From Minisyncoccota bacterium (lineage in GTDB: Bacteria; Patescibacteriota; Minisyncoccia; Phycocordibacterales; UBA2100), in NCBI GenBank assembly GCA_020058565.1, contig JAGVDT010000027.1:1-10742 (forward strand): 10,742 nt of DNA, written 5' to 3'. Below, one piece after another: positions 1 to 6,366 of the stretch. Position 1 is the first letter of the stretch; each line of letters opens with the position of its first letter. The notes below the pieces were generated by a model, which was not told the origin of the DNA, did no database searches, and worked only from the letters and a program-made list of their open reading frames with translations. The position numbers were made by a program, and so were the translations under genes.

Positions 1-55
1 CCCTGACCTCATCCTTATCTACTGCGAGGAATTTGGCCTCGTACTCGGTTTCCAT
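1..55 (-). CDS. CYTH-domain protein, N-terminal fragment (cut by window edge)
   Basis: Reading leftward from the ATG at 55-53 gives 18 residues, METEYEAKFLAVDKDEVR. This contains the ExExK signature (E4-Y-E-A-K8) that opens CYTH domains, the family of class IV adenylate cyclases and thiamine triphosphatases, which bind triphosphate substrates and divalent metal inside a beta tunnel. The 'KFL.VDKDEVR' continuation is typical of short bacterial CYTH proteins. Substrate cannot be told from so few residues. There is no SD upstream; instead an extended -10 box ends six bases before the ATG, so the mRNA is probably leaderless. An open frame on the other strand (2-133) covers the same bases but has no start in the window and is less family-like. 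The call rests on a short stretch and is moderately sure. Confidence 0.68.
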   Translation of the reverse strand, partial: METEYEAKFLAVDKDEVR

Positions 56-61
56 CAGGTG

Positions 62-89
62 ATTGTATCAAAGGTTGATTTGGTGCAAA
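62..89 (-). promoter_or_regulatory. Extended -10 promoter for the CYTH gene, predicted leaderless
   Basis: On the minus strand there is TG-A-TACAAT (70 to 62), an extended -10 box, with TTTGCA (89 to 84) as a possible -35 box and a 16 bp spacer. Six bases separate the -10 box from the CYTH ATG at 55, so initiation at the usual distance would fall on or next to the A of the start codon. Seen directly: the motifs and spacing. Inferred: promoter activity and leaderless start. Confidence 0.5.
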
Positions 90-129
90 GTAGGGCAAGA
101 ATTAGTTCAACGGGCAGAAAGGAAGACAA

Positions 130-342
130 ATGACACTAGAAGAAATCCGCCTGAATTACAAAAAGTGCCGAACCGTGGGTTTAGACAGAGGCGCCAAGAT
201 TTTGCGGGAAATAAAGGAGGTGCTGAAAAATTATCCGTTCAGGACAAAGGCAGAGCGCAAAAAGCTCGTTCATGAGTGGCGGCAAGCACAATTTGTGCTT
301 TTTGATCGCATGTTTCATAGGTCGGGTGGTACATGGAACTAG
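130..342 (+). CDS. Small basic protein of unknown function, 70 aa
   Basis: I do not recognise this protein. It starts with MTLEEIRLNYKKCRTVGLDR, is rich in Lys, Arg and Glu, and looks mostly helical, with a Trp/Phe-containing second half (HEWRQAQFVLFDRMF); there is no signal peptide or membrane segment. The start at 130 is supported by an SD-like AAGGA at 119-123, six bases before the ATG. An overlapping frame at 63-275 lacks such support and has a low-complexity, shadow-like composition. The gene is divergent from the CYTH gene and is followed, two bases after its TAG, by a strong hairpin (346-373), which fits a one-gene transcript. It could be a small regulatory or nucleic-acid-binding protein, but nothing in the sequence proves that. 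Confidence 0.5.
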   Translation: MTLEEIRLNYKKCRTVGLDRGAKILREIKEVLKNYPFRTKAERKKLVHEWRQAQFVLFDRMFHRSGGTWN

Positions 343-345
343 ACT

Positions 346-373
346 GCGGCGACGATCTTCGGGTCGTCGCCGC
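346..373 (+). terminator. Strong hairpin with cUUCGg tetraloop, probable terminator
   Basis: GCGGCGACGATC (346-357) pairs with GGTCGTCGCCGC (362-373), a 12 bp stem with one T-G pair, closed by the very stable C(UUCG)G tetraloop at 357-362. It begins almost at the stop codon of the 70-aa gene. The tract after it (GTACTATTTATG) is only weakly T-rich, so it may act as a terminator, a 3'-end stabiliser, or both. Confidence 0.55.
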
Positions 374-385
374 GTACTATTTATG

Positions 386-414
386 TTGAACTCCTTAAAT
401 TTTCATGCTTATAT
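386..414 (+). promoter_or_regulatory. Sigma-70-like promoter for the Nudix gene, predicted leaderless
   Basis: TTGAAC (386-391) is followed after 17 bp by TTATAT (409-414), with the extended -10 dinucleotide TG at 406-407. Seven bases (415-421) lie between the -10 box and the ATG at 422, placing the expected transcription start at or beside the start codon. No SD precedes that ATG, which agrees with a leaderless message. Confidence 0.55.
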
Positions 415-421
415 GTGCGCA

Positions 422-927
422 ATGGCAAACATACAGTTTGTCGACATAAACGACGAGCCAATAGGAGGGGGAACAAAAGAAGAGGCTCATGAGCGCGGTA
501 TCAGACGGCGAGTTATTAGGATTTTCCTCGTAAATTCTAACAGCGAGGTGTTGCTGCAGAGACGTGGCGACAACGTTCTGTCCGCCCGAGGAAATGGGAT
601 GACTCTGTCGCAGGCCATGTAGACGAAGGCGAGACATATACTCAAGTAGCGGTGCGCGAACTCTTTGAAGAGATGGGTGTCTCAGGAGTCGAGCTCACTG
701 AAGTAGGCTATCACTACAAAGAAGACTCTGTTGAGCCAAAAGGATGGAAAGCTTTCAATAGACTGTATATCGGTAAACATGATGGTGAAGTGCATCCGCA
801 TTCGCAAGAGGTTGCTGAGGTGAAGTGGCTGCTGCCAACGGAAATTGAAACATGGATGGATGATAAACCCGAAGAATTCACCAAAGGCTGCATCCGTACC
901 TTCAAACTCGTCCGTAAGTTGTTATAA
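422..927 (+). pseudogene. Nudix hydrolase (IDI/YfcD-like), broken by a one-base frameshift
   Basis: The first half (422-622) reads MANIQFVDINDEPIGG..., with the 'D..D.PIG..TK.EAH..G..RR' pattern of isopentenyl-diphosphate isomerase-like and YfcD-like Nudix proteins, then VLLQRRGDNVLSA, and soon hits TAG at 620-622. The second half, in the frame beginning near 586, reads PRKWDDSVAG followed by a perfect Nudix box, G(X5)E(X7)REL-FEEMGV (GHVDEGE...RELFEEMGV), and runs to TAA at 925-927. The frames join at CCC (585-587): one more C would restore LSAPRKWDD, as expected in the family (usually PGKWD). The restored protein would be about 168 residues, a normal single-domain length. All catalytic Glu residues of the box are intact, so the lesion is recent or a sequencing error. 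Family function would be hydrolysis of a nucleoside or prenyl diphosphate; the exact substrate is unknown. Confidence 0.85.
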
Positions 928-956
928 GACGACTTTCATGGCAGAATGCTGTGACG

Positions 957-978
957 AGGCCGGCAAGGCCTTTATTTT
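957..978 (+). terminator. Short GC hairpin plus T-tract abutting the typA start
   Basis: AGGCC (957-961) and GGCCT (967-971) form a 5 bp stem with a GGCAA loop, followed by TTTATTTT reaching 978, the base before the typA ATG. This is the form of a weak intrinsic terminator for the Nudix transcript. Because its T-tract touches the start codon, it would also lie in the leader of any typA transcript begun upstream and could hinder expression. The stem is short, so confidence is low. Confidence 0.35.
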
Positions 979-2787
979 ATGGAAATCAGGAATATTGCGA
1001 TCATCGCTCACGTTGACCACGGTAAGACCACGCTTACCGATGCTATTTTGCGTCAGACGGGCGCTGCGGAGGCGGGTGTTTCGATGGATAGCAACAAGCT
1101 CGAGCAGGAGCGCGGCATCACCATTTACGCCAAAAACGCCTCGGTGGTGTACCCTTCGACAGGCTCAGGGCGCGTAAGCACGAAGATCAATATCGTCGAC
1201 ACTCCTGGCCACGCTGACTTCGGCTCAGAAGTGGAGCGTGTGCTCCGCTCTATAGATAGCGTGCTTTTGGTGGTAGATGCTCAGGAAGGCCCGATGCCGC
1301 AGACTCGATTTGTTTTGAAGAAATCTCTCGAGCTCGGCCTCAAGCCAATAGTGGTCATTAATAAAATTGATAAGCCAGCGGCCGATCCTGCACGCGCAGA
1401 GACTCAGGTGTTCGAGCTTTTTCTCGAGCTCGGTGCCAACGACGAGCAGGCTGATTTCCCGATCGTTTACGCTATCGGTAAACTCGGCATCGCAAAACTG
1501 AAACTAACCGACGAGTCTTCGGATTTGAAGCCGCTTCTGGATACTATATTGGAAAAGGTCCCGGTAGCATCTAACAGACCCGCAGACGTCGCTGCACTCG
1601 CGCAGCCTTTTAACCTCGCGTACGACAACTTCCTCGGCCGCATGGCGGTAGTACGCGTATACGAAGGCACGCTTAAAACGGGCTCAACCGTATATGTGCA
1701 GCACCCCGGCCGCGAAGCTCGCACTGCAAAGATAACTAAAATGTTTACGTTCGAGGGCCTCAAACGCGTTGAGGCTACAGAGGTAACTCCGGGCGATATC
1801 GCGCTTGTCGCGGGCATTTCAGATATAGAAATTGGCGAGACCATTTCGAGCGCGCCAAATGCCGAGCTTTTGCCAGCTATCGCAGTAGACGAGCCTACGA
1901 TCACCCTGAACTTTTTGGTGAACAACTCGCCGTTTGGCGGACGCGAAGGCAAATACGTGACTTCGCGCCAGCTCAGAGATCGTCTGGAAAAGGAACTCGA
2001 GATAAACGTCGGTCTTCGTGTAGATTTTACGAGCGGCGATACGTACAAAGTCTCCGGCCGCGGCGAACTGCACATAGCGATACTTTTGGAAAACATGCGC
2101 CGCGAAGGCTATGAAATGCAGGTTTCCCAGCCGCAGGTGATTTTCCGCGAGGAGAATGGCGTCAAAACCGAACCGTTTGAAGAAGTGATAGTAGATACTC
2201 CAAACGAATATCAGGGCGCGGTGATCGAAAAGCTTGGGCAGCGCGGCTTTGTGATGTCCAATCTCGTGCCGCACGAAGGCACGGTGCGACTCACTTTTGA
2301 AGGTCCGACACGCGGTCTCCTTGGCTATCGCAACCAATTCGTGATCGACACTAAAGGCGAGGGAATCATGTCATCACGCGTCATCGGTTTTAGACATTTC
2401 GAAGGCACCATTCAGAAACGAGTCACGGGATCTATGTCGAGCATGACCACCGGCAAGGCGCTCGGCTACTCGCTGTGGAACCTGCAGGAGCGCGGCACGC
2501 TCTATATACCTGCCGGTACCGAAGTCTACGAAGGTATGGTTATCGGCAACACCTCCAAAGGCGACGAAATGGCGGTAAACCCGACCAAAAACAAAAATCT
2601 CACCAACGTCCGCTCATCGTCTTCTGATGATGCGTTGCTTTTAACGCCGCCGGTAGTACTCACCATCGAGCGCGGTCTAGAAATAATGAACGAGGACGAA
2701 TACCTCGAGATTACGCCGCTCTCGGTGCGCCTGCGAAAGATGTACCTCACGGAAACAGAGCGCGCCAAAGCAAAACGCCAATCCTAA
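979..2787 (+). CDS. typA: Ribosome-associated GTPase TypA/BipA
   Basis: This is a 602-aa translational GTPase of the TypA/BipA family, close to the usual length of about 605-615. It binds the ribosome like EF-G and is linked to ribosome assembly and stress adaptation. Visible G motifs: AHVDHGKT at 10-17 (P-loop), RGITI at 45-49 (switch I), DTPGHAD at 74-80 (switch II), NKID at 128-131. The beta-barrel and EF-G-like domains follow (NNSPFGGREGKYVTSRQL, SGRGELHIAILLENMRREGYE), then the TypA-specific C-terminal part (KGDEMAVNPTKNKNLTNVRS). The start is sure: MEIRNIAIIAHVDHGKTT is the family N-terminus. There is no good SD; only AAGG about ten bases upstream. Oddity: residues 59-67 (PSTGSGRVS) replace the usual one or two residues between the strand after switch I and TKINIVDTPGH; they are encoded by a palindromic repeat. 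The gene ends before a terminator hairpin. Confidence 0.97.
   Translation: MEIRNIAIIAHVDHGKTTLTDAILRQTGAAEAGVSMDSNKLEQERGITIYAKNASVVYPSTGSGRVSTKINIVDTPGHADFGSEVERVLRSIDSVLLVVDAQEGPMPQTRFVLKKSLELGLKPIVVINKIDKPAADPARAETQVFELFLELGANDEQADFPIVYAIGKLGIAKLKLTDESSDLKPLLDTILEKVPVASNRPADVAALAQPFNLAYDNFLGRMAVVRVYEGTLKTGSTVYVQHPGREARTAKITKMFTFEGLKRVEATEVTPGDIALVAGISDIEIGETISSAPNAELLPAIAVDEPTITLNFLVNNSPFGGREGKYVTSRQLRDRLEKELEINVGLRVDFTSGDTYKVSGRGELHIAILLENMRREGYEMQVSQPQVIFREENGVKTEPFEEVIVDTPNEYQGAVIEKLGQRGFVMSNLVPHEGTVRLTFEGPTRGLLGYRNQFVIDTKGEGIMSSRVIGFRHFEGTIQKRVTGSMSSMTTGKALGYSLWNLQERGTLYIPAGTEVYEGMVIGNTSKGDEMAVNPTKNKNLTNVRSSSSDDALLLTPPVVLTIERGLEIMNEDEYLEITPLSVRLRKMYLTETERAKAKRQS
1152..1170. repeat. REP-like palindromic element inserted in frame in typA
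   Basis: CCCTTCGACAGGCTCAGGG is an imperfect palindrome (CCCT...AGGG arms). Short elements of the type CCCTTCGACAAGCTCAGGG are, from memory, widespread dispersed repeats in many bacterial genomes. Here it sits inside typA and is translated as PSTGSG, keeping the frame. It is the only copy I see in the window, so its repeat status in this genome is inferred from familiarity with the motif. Confidence 0.6.
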
Positions 2788-2794
2788 ATAGAAA

Positions 2795-2825
2795 ATCGGA
2801 CCGCATTTGTCGCGATCCGATCTTT
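2795..2825. terminator. Bidirectional terminator between typA and the convergent membrane-protein gene
   Basis: ATCGGA (2795-2800) pairs with TCCGAT (2816-2821); CGC (2802-2804) can extend the stem with GCG (2812-2814) across one mismatch, leaving a 7-base loop. On the plus strand it is followed by a weak TCTTTCT tract; on the minus strand the hairpin is followed by TTTTCTATTT. It lies between the typA stop (2787) and the stop of the leftward gene (2836), so it can serve both convergent transcripts. Confidence 0.6.
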
Positions 2826-2835
2826 CTGGTCAAGA

Positions 2836-3093
2836 CTATTTATGCTTGATCATGTATTTACCACTGCGCGTACCTAAAAATATTCCGCCGACGAAAAGAG
2901 CAATTGTTGCGTATCCGAATGGTATGGCGTCGGTCCAGCCGTAGTGCCACCAAACGAATAGAAACGCGTGCAGGAATGTCAGAATTGCAACGTCCCATTC
3001 GTCCATGAACTCTATGAGCCCGCTCATAAGCTCAGCCAGGATGTTCCATGTTGAAACGTGCAACTTCCATATCTCTCTTAAAACTTCTCTCAT
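2836..3093 (-). CDS. Small two-helix membrane protein, 85 aa, unknown function
   Basis: I do not recognise the family. The protein begins MREVLREIWKLHVSTWNIL, an amphipathic helical segment, and has two likely membrane helices: about residues 37-52 (VAILTFLHAFLFVWWH) and 60-75 (FGYATIALFVGGIFLG), followed by a basic tail (RSGKYMIKHK). The basic tail suggests its C-terminus lies in the cytoplasm. The start at 3093 is chosen because a full AGGAGG-type SD (3097-3105) stands just upstream; the same frame is open to 3258 but that extension (MGLHRARVYHSPD...) has no SD and does not look like conserved protein. It converges on typA with a shared terminator. Its strong SD stands out in a window where most starts have none. 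Possible roles (small membrane regulator, holin-like) cannot be chosen from sequence. Confidence 0.7.
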   Translation of the reverse strand: MREVLREIWKLHVSTWNILAELMSGLIEFMDEWDVAILTFLHAFLFVWWHYGWTDAIPFGYATIALFVGGIFLGTRSGKYMIKHK

Positions 3094-3096
3094 TGT

Positions 3097-3105
3097 TTCC
3101 TCCTT
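3097..3105 (-). promoter_or_regulatory. Strong Shine-Dalgarno deciding the start of the membrane-protein gene
   Basis: On the minus strand AAGGAGGAA lies three bases before the ATG at 3093, with the AGGAGG core about six bases from it. It is the best ribosome binding site in the window and fixes the internal ATG over the upstream ATG at 3258. Confidence 0.75.
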
Positions 3106-3375
3106 GTTGAGACTGGTGAGGGAAAGTGAGATAAGGCTGTAACTGGTAAGTACTATGCCATAAATCTCCGCTACTTCATACCGAATGCAATTCTCTTCAA
3201 GATACAGCTTGGTTACGAAGTCTGGTGAATGATAAACCCTCGCACGATGAAGCCCCATATCACGGTCATTTTTGGTCCAGGTCCTGTGGTAATTTCGATT
3301 GCAGACAACTGACTAGCTGTTTCAATAACGAAAGTCTAAAAATACCATACGATAACTAACTATAATATTCAATAA
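3106..3375. other. Gene-free intergenic stretch between divergent genes
   Basis: About 270 bases hold no convincing gene on either strand. The left part is the unused upstream extension of the leftward frame. The right part becomes AT-rich and contains a perfect TATAAT at 3361-3366 without a clear -35 box, a possible secondary promoter for purSL. For the leftward gene I see only weak -10 candidates (for example CATAGT at 3157-3152 on the minus strand with a preceding TG). No tRNA, insertion sequence ends or riboswitch-like fold (including a PurR-type or guanine switch) could be recognised by eye. Confidence 0.5.
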
Positions 3376-3403
3376 TTCAAATGATAAATCCGCGTGATAC
3401 CAT
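3376..3403 (+). promoter_or_regulatory. Extended -10 promoter for the purine cluster, predicted leaderless
   Basis: TG-A-TACCAT (3395-3403) is an extended -10 box; TTCAAA (3376-3381) is a possible -35 box at 16 bp. Six bases (CGCGAT) then lead to the purSL ATG at 3410, so transcription would start at about the A of the start codon. There is no SD, and an in-frame TGA at 3395-3397 excludes a more distant start. A TATAAT at 3361-3366 could act in addition. Confidence 0.5.
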
Positions 3404-3409
3404 CGCGAT

Positions 3410-6364
3410 ATGGCCGTGCGCATAGGGGTACGCAAAACGGTGCCTGATTCTCGTGCATCCGCGAAGCTTGCGCACTTTCGGACGCTTGGTCTCTCCAAAA
3501 AACCCAGCGATGTAGCCATAGTAGACTGCTACGTCATCGATGCTTCCATCTCTGCGTCCGGAGTCAGGAAAATCGCCGAAGCGTTGATTAATCCGCTGGT
3601 TGAGACCGTGGAAGTAAACAGCATTTCCGCGCCAGGTAAATTTTCACACGCTATCGAGATAGGCTTCCATCCTGGTGTTACTGACAATGTGGGAAATACC
3701 TGTCGAGAAATGATTTGCGACCTGTTGAAAGCAAAGTTCAAAACCGGTGAAGCGGTCTATTCAAGCAAAATCTACTTCGTATCAGGCGTTTCAGACAAGG
3801 ATGCTAAAACCATCGCGGATTCTCTGCACAACCCACTTATCGAGCGCGCGCGAGTTCTCTCGTACCAACAGTACGAAAAAGAGGGAGGCTTCGGCGCCCT
3901 TGTACCGAAGGTAAAGCTCCCGAAGCCTGAAGCACCGCTCAAGATTGACCTCGAGGTTTCCGACGACGAGCTTGTCGCGATAGGGAAACTTGGGATTCTC
4001 GGCCGCGACGGCAAGCGTCGCGGCCCCTTGGCGCTGGACCTGTTGTATATGAAGGCGATACGCGAGCATTTTCGAACACTCAAAAGGAAGCCTACGGACA
4101 TTGAGCTGGAGACCTTGGCGCAAACGTGGTCCGAGCACTGCAAACACACCATCCTCTCGAGTCCCCTAGACGAAATCAAAGAAGGCCTATTTAAGACCTA
4201 CATCAAAGGCGCGACCGAGTATGTCCGCACGAAAAAAGGCGAGAAGGATATCTGTGTTTCGGTATTCAAGGATAACTCCGGCGCAATAGCATTTGATGAT
4301 GAGTATCTGGTCACGCATAAAGTCGAGACGCATAATTCCCCTTCGGCGCTGGACCCGTTCGGCGGTGCTATCACCGGTATCGTGGGGGTAAACCGCGACG
4401 CTCTCGGCTTTGGGCTTGGCGCCCGGCCTATCGCGAATACCTACGGTTTCTGCCTTGCCGACCCCAAAGACAAGCGCGAATTCTGGCGGGACAAAGACCG
4501 GACGCAAAAAATGCTGAGTTCCCGCCGCATCATGGACGGGGTTATAGAGGGTGTGCGCGCCGGAGGCAATCAGTCAGGTATTCCTACTCCGCACGGCTTT
4601 CTTTCGTTTGATCCGCGCTACCGCGGCAAGCCGCTGGTCTTTGTGGGGACGCTCGGACTCATACCTCGGGAGAGGAACGGCCGCAAACTCTATGAAAAGG
4701 AAGCGCAGCCCGGTGACTTTATCGTCATGCTAGGCGGGAGAGTCGGCGCCGACGGGATACACGGCGCGACGTTTTCCTCAGAAGCCATAGACGCAGGTTC
4801 TCCTGCCACGGCTGTCCAGATAGGCGATCCTATTACACAGAAGAAATTTACTGATGCAATTGTCAGAGAGGCGCGAAACTTAGGGCTCTATACTTCCATA
4901 ACGGATAACGGCGCTGGAGGACTTTCGAGTTCAGTAGGGGAGATGGCAAAGGAGTCCGGTGGATGCCAGGTAGACCTCGACAAGGTGCCGCTCAAATATC
5001 CTGGCCTCGCTCCGTGGCAAATATGGATTTCGGAGTCTCAAGAGCGCATGACTTTGGCGGTGCCGCCAAAAAAATGGCAGGAGTTCGATGTGCTGATGAA
5101 AAAACGCGGAGTTGAAGCCACGGTCATCGGCAAATTTACTCAAACCGGCAAATGCATTGTCACATCTGGCGGCAAGAAAATGGTTGATATCTCGCTTGAA
5201 TTCCTCCATGAAGGCCTTCCGGTTCGCGAATTACATACAAAGAAGCCAGTTCGGCTTACTCCGCAGCCGGTTCCAGAATCACGCGATATCAAAAAAGACT
5301 TGCTGGAGCTCATGGCGAGACCGTCCATTGCAAGCAGGGCGTTCATCGCCGATCAGTACGACCACGAAGTGCAGGCCAGCTCCGTCATTAAGCCACTTCA
5401 GGGTAGCGGCAGGGTTCATGGTGATGCTGCAGTAGTAAAACCGGTTCTAACGTCAGAGAGAGGGGTCGTTGTCGCTGACGCACTCTTTCCGACCTATTCG
5501 GATCTGGATACCTATGCAATGGCCGCGTCTTCAATAGATAGCGCGCTTCGCGCTGCTGTGGTCGCTGGCGCTGATCCAAATAAAATTGCGCTACTCGACA
5601 ATTTTTGCTGGTGCTCATCTTTTGACGAGGCTCGACTCTATGAGCTGAAGAGAGCGGCTAAGGCCTGCTTTGACGCGGCCGTCGCATACGAGGCCCCCTT
5701 CGTTTCCGGAAAAGACAGCATGTTCAACGACTTCAAAGGGTACGACGACAAAGGCCCGGTTGCCATCTCGGTCCCGCCGACCTTGCTGGCCACCGCAATC
5801 TCCGTGGTCGATGACGTCCTTAACACCGTTTCCATTGATTTCAAGCAAGCGGGCGACCGTCTGTACCTCTTGGGTGAAACAAACGACGAACTCGGCGGCT
5901 CGGAATTCTCGCAGATGCGCGGAGAGCGTGAAAATGTCTCGTATGGCGGCAATGTTCCGCAGGTTTCTTTCGATGCTAACAAGAAGATCTATGCCGCGTA
6001 CGCCGACGCCAACGCGAAAGGCTACATCGCGTCTGGTATTTCAGTAGGAAGAGGCGGCCTTGCGGTAGCGTTCGCAAAATCTTGCATGGCAGGGATGCTT
6101 GGTGCTGAGATCAATCTCGGTGAAATTCCCGGAAACGCGAAGAGTCTGTCCCAAAAGCTTTTTTCTGAAACCCAGGGACGCATTCTGCTTTCCGTAGCTG
6201 CGGGAAAATCAGAGACGTTTGAAAAAAGCCTTGCCGGGCTGCCTTACAAGAGAATCGGCATTGTGCTCTCGGGAAAAAAAATCACGATAGCGAATGGAAA
6301 AATGATTACAATAACGCTCGCCGAACTTCTGCAGGCGTATCGATCAATGTTTGCAGGATTTTGA
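3410..6364 (+). CDS. purL: FGAM synthase, fused PurS-like + PurL subunit (PurSL type)
   Basis: This 984-aa protein catalyses, with PurQ, the ATP-dependent conversion of FGAR and glutamine to FGAM, step four of de novo purine synthesis. It is too long for the small PurL (about 740) and too short for the single-chain enzyme (about 1290). Residues 1 to about 75 (VRIGVRKTVPDSRA...) and about 80-155 (HAIEIGFHPGVTDNVG...) look like two PurS-type units, each ending in 'NPL.E...V'. PurL motifs follow: TWSEHCKH 239-246, KVETHNSPSALDPFGGA 304-320, GNQSGIPTPHG 387-396, TDNGAGGLSSSVGEMA 498-513, SESQERM 541-547 and SGKDSMFN 766-773. Oddity: Ser310 stands where most PurL proteins have the His of E(S/T)HNHP. 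No glutaminase domain is present; purQ follows two bases later. The ATG is the first possible start after an in-frame TGA. Confidence 0.95.
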   Translation: MAVRIGVRKTVPDSRASAKLAHFRTLGLSKKPSDVAIVDCYVIDASISASGVRKIAEALINPLVETVEVNSISAPGKFSHAIEIGFHPGVTDNVGNTCREMICDLLKAKFKTGEAVYSSKIYFVSGVSDKDAKTIADSLHNPLIERARVLSYQQYEKEGGFGALVPKVKLPKPEAPLKIDLEVSDDELVAIGKLGILGRDGKRRGPLALDLLYMKAIREHFRTLKRKPTDIELETLAQTWSEHCKHTILSSPLDEIKEGLFKTYIKGATEYVRTKKGEKDICVSVFKDNSGAIAFDDEYLVTHKVETHNSPSALDPFGGAITGIVGVNRDALGFGLGARPIANTYGFCLADPKDKREFWRDKDRTQKMLSSRRIMDGVIEGVRAGGNQSGIPTPHGFLSFDPRYRGKPLVFVGTLGLIPRERNGRKLYEKEAQPGDFIVMLGGRVGADGIHGATFSSEAIDAGSPATAVQIGDPITQKKFTDAIVREARNLGLYTSITDNGAGGLSSSVGEMAKESGGCQVDLDKVPLKYPGLAPWQIWISESQERMTLAVPPKKWQEFDVLMKKRGVEATVIGKFTQTGKCIVTSGGKKMVDISLEFLHEGLPVRELHTKKPVRLTPQPVPESRDIKKDLLELMARPSIASRAFIADQYDHEVQASSVIKPLQGSGRVHGDAAVVKPVLTSERGVVVADALFPTYSDLDTYAMAASSIDSALRAAVVAGADPNKIALLDNFCWCSSFDEARLYELKRAAKACFDAAVAYEAPFVSGKDSMFNDFKGYDDKGPVAISVPPTLLATAISVVDDVLNTVSIDFKQAGDRLYLLGETNDELGGSEFSQMRGERENVSYGGNVPQVSFDANKKIYAAYADANAKGYIASGISVGRGGLAVAFAKSCMAGMLGAEINLGEIPGNAKSLSQKLFSETQGRILLSVAAGKSETFEKSLAGLPYKRIGIVLSGKKITIANGKMITITLAELLQAYRSMFAGF

Positions 6365-6366
6365 TT

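Noticed and set aside
2..133. Rightward open frame ending in an ATGA overlap with the 70-aa gene
   Set aside because: It has no start in the window, and the opposite strand gives a clear CYTH N-terminus with ExExK and a promoter over the same bases.
63..275. 70-aa rightward frame overlapping the chosen small gene
   Set aside because: No ribosome binding site and a Gln/Arg-rich shadow composition; the 130-342 frame has an SD at good spacing.
585..622. Programmed -1 frameshift in the Nudix gene
   Set aside because: No X-XXY-YYZ slippery heptamer is present at the junction; a simple one-base loss in a C run explains it.
1467..2096. 209-aa leftward open frame inside typA
   Set aside because: It is antisense to a certain gene, with Ser/Arg-rich shadow composition and no start signals.
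2836..3258. Longer form (140 aa) of the small membrane protein
   Set aside because: The upstream ATG lacks an SD and the extra 55 residues look non-coding, whereas the internal ATG has a full AGGAGG.
3106..3409. Purine riboswitch or other structured leader before purSL
   Set aside because: No conserved core or strong nested stems seen by eye, and the predicted start of transcription leaves no leader.
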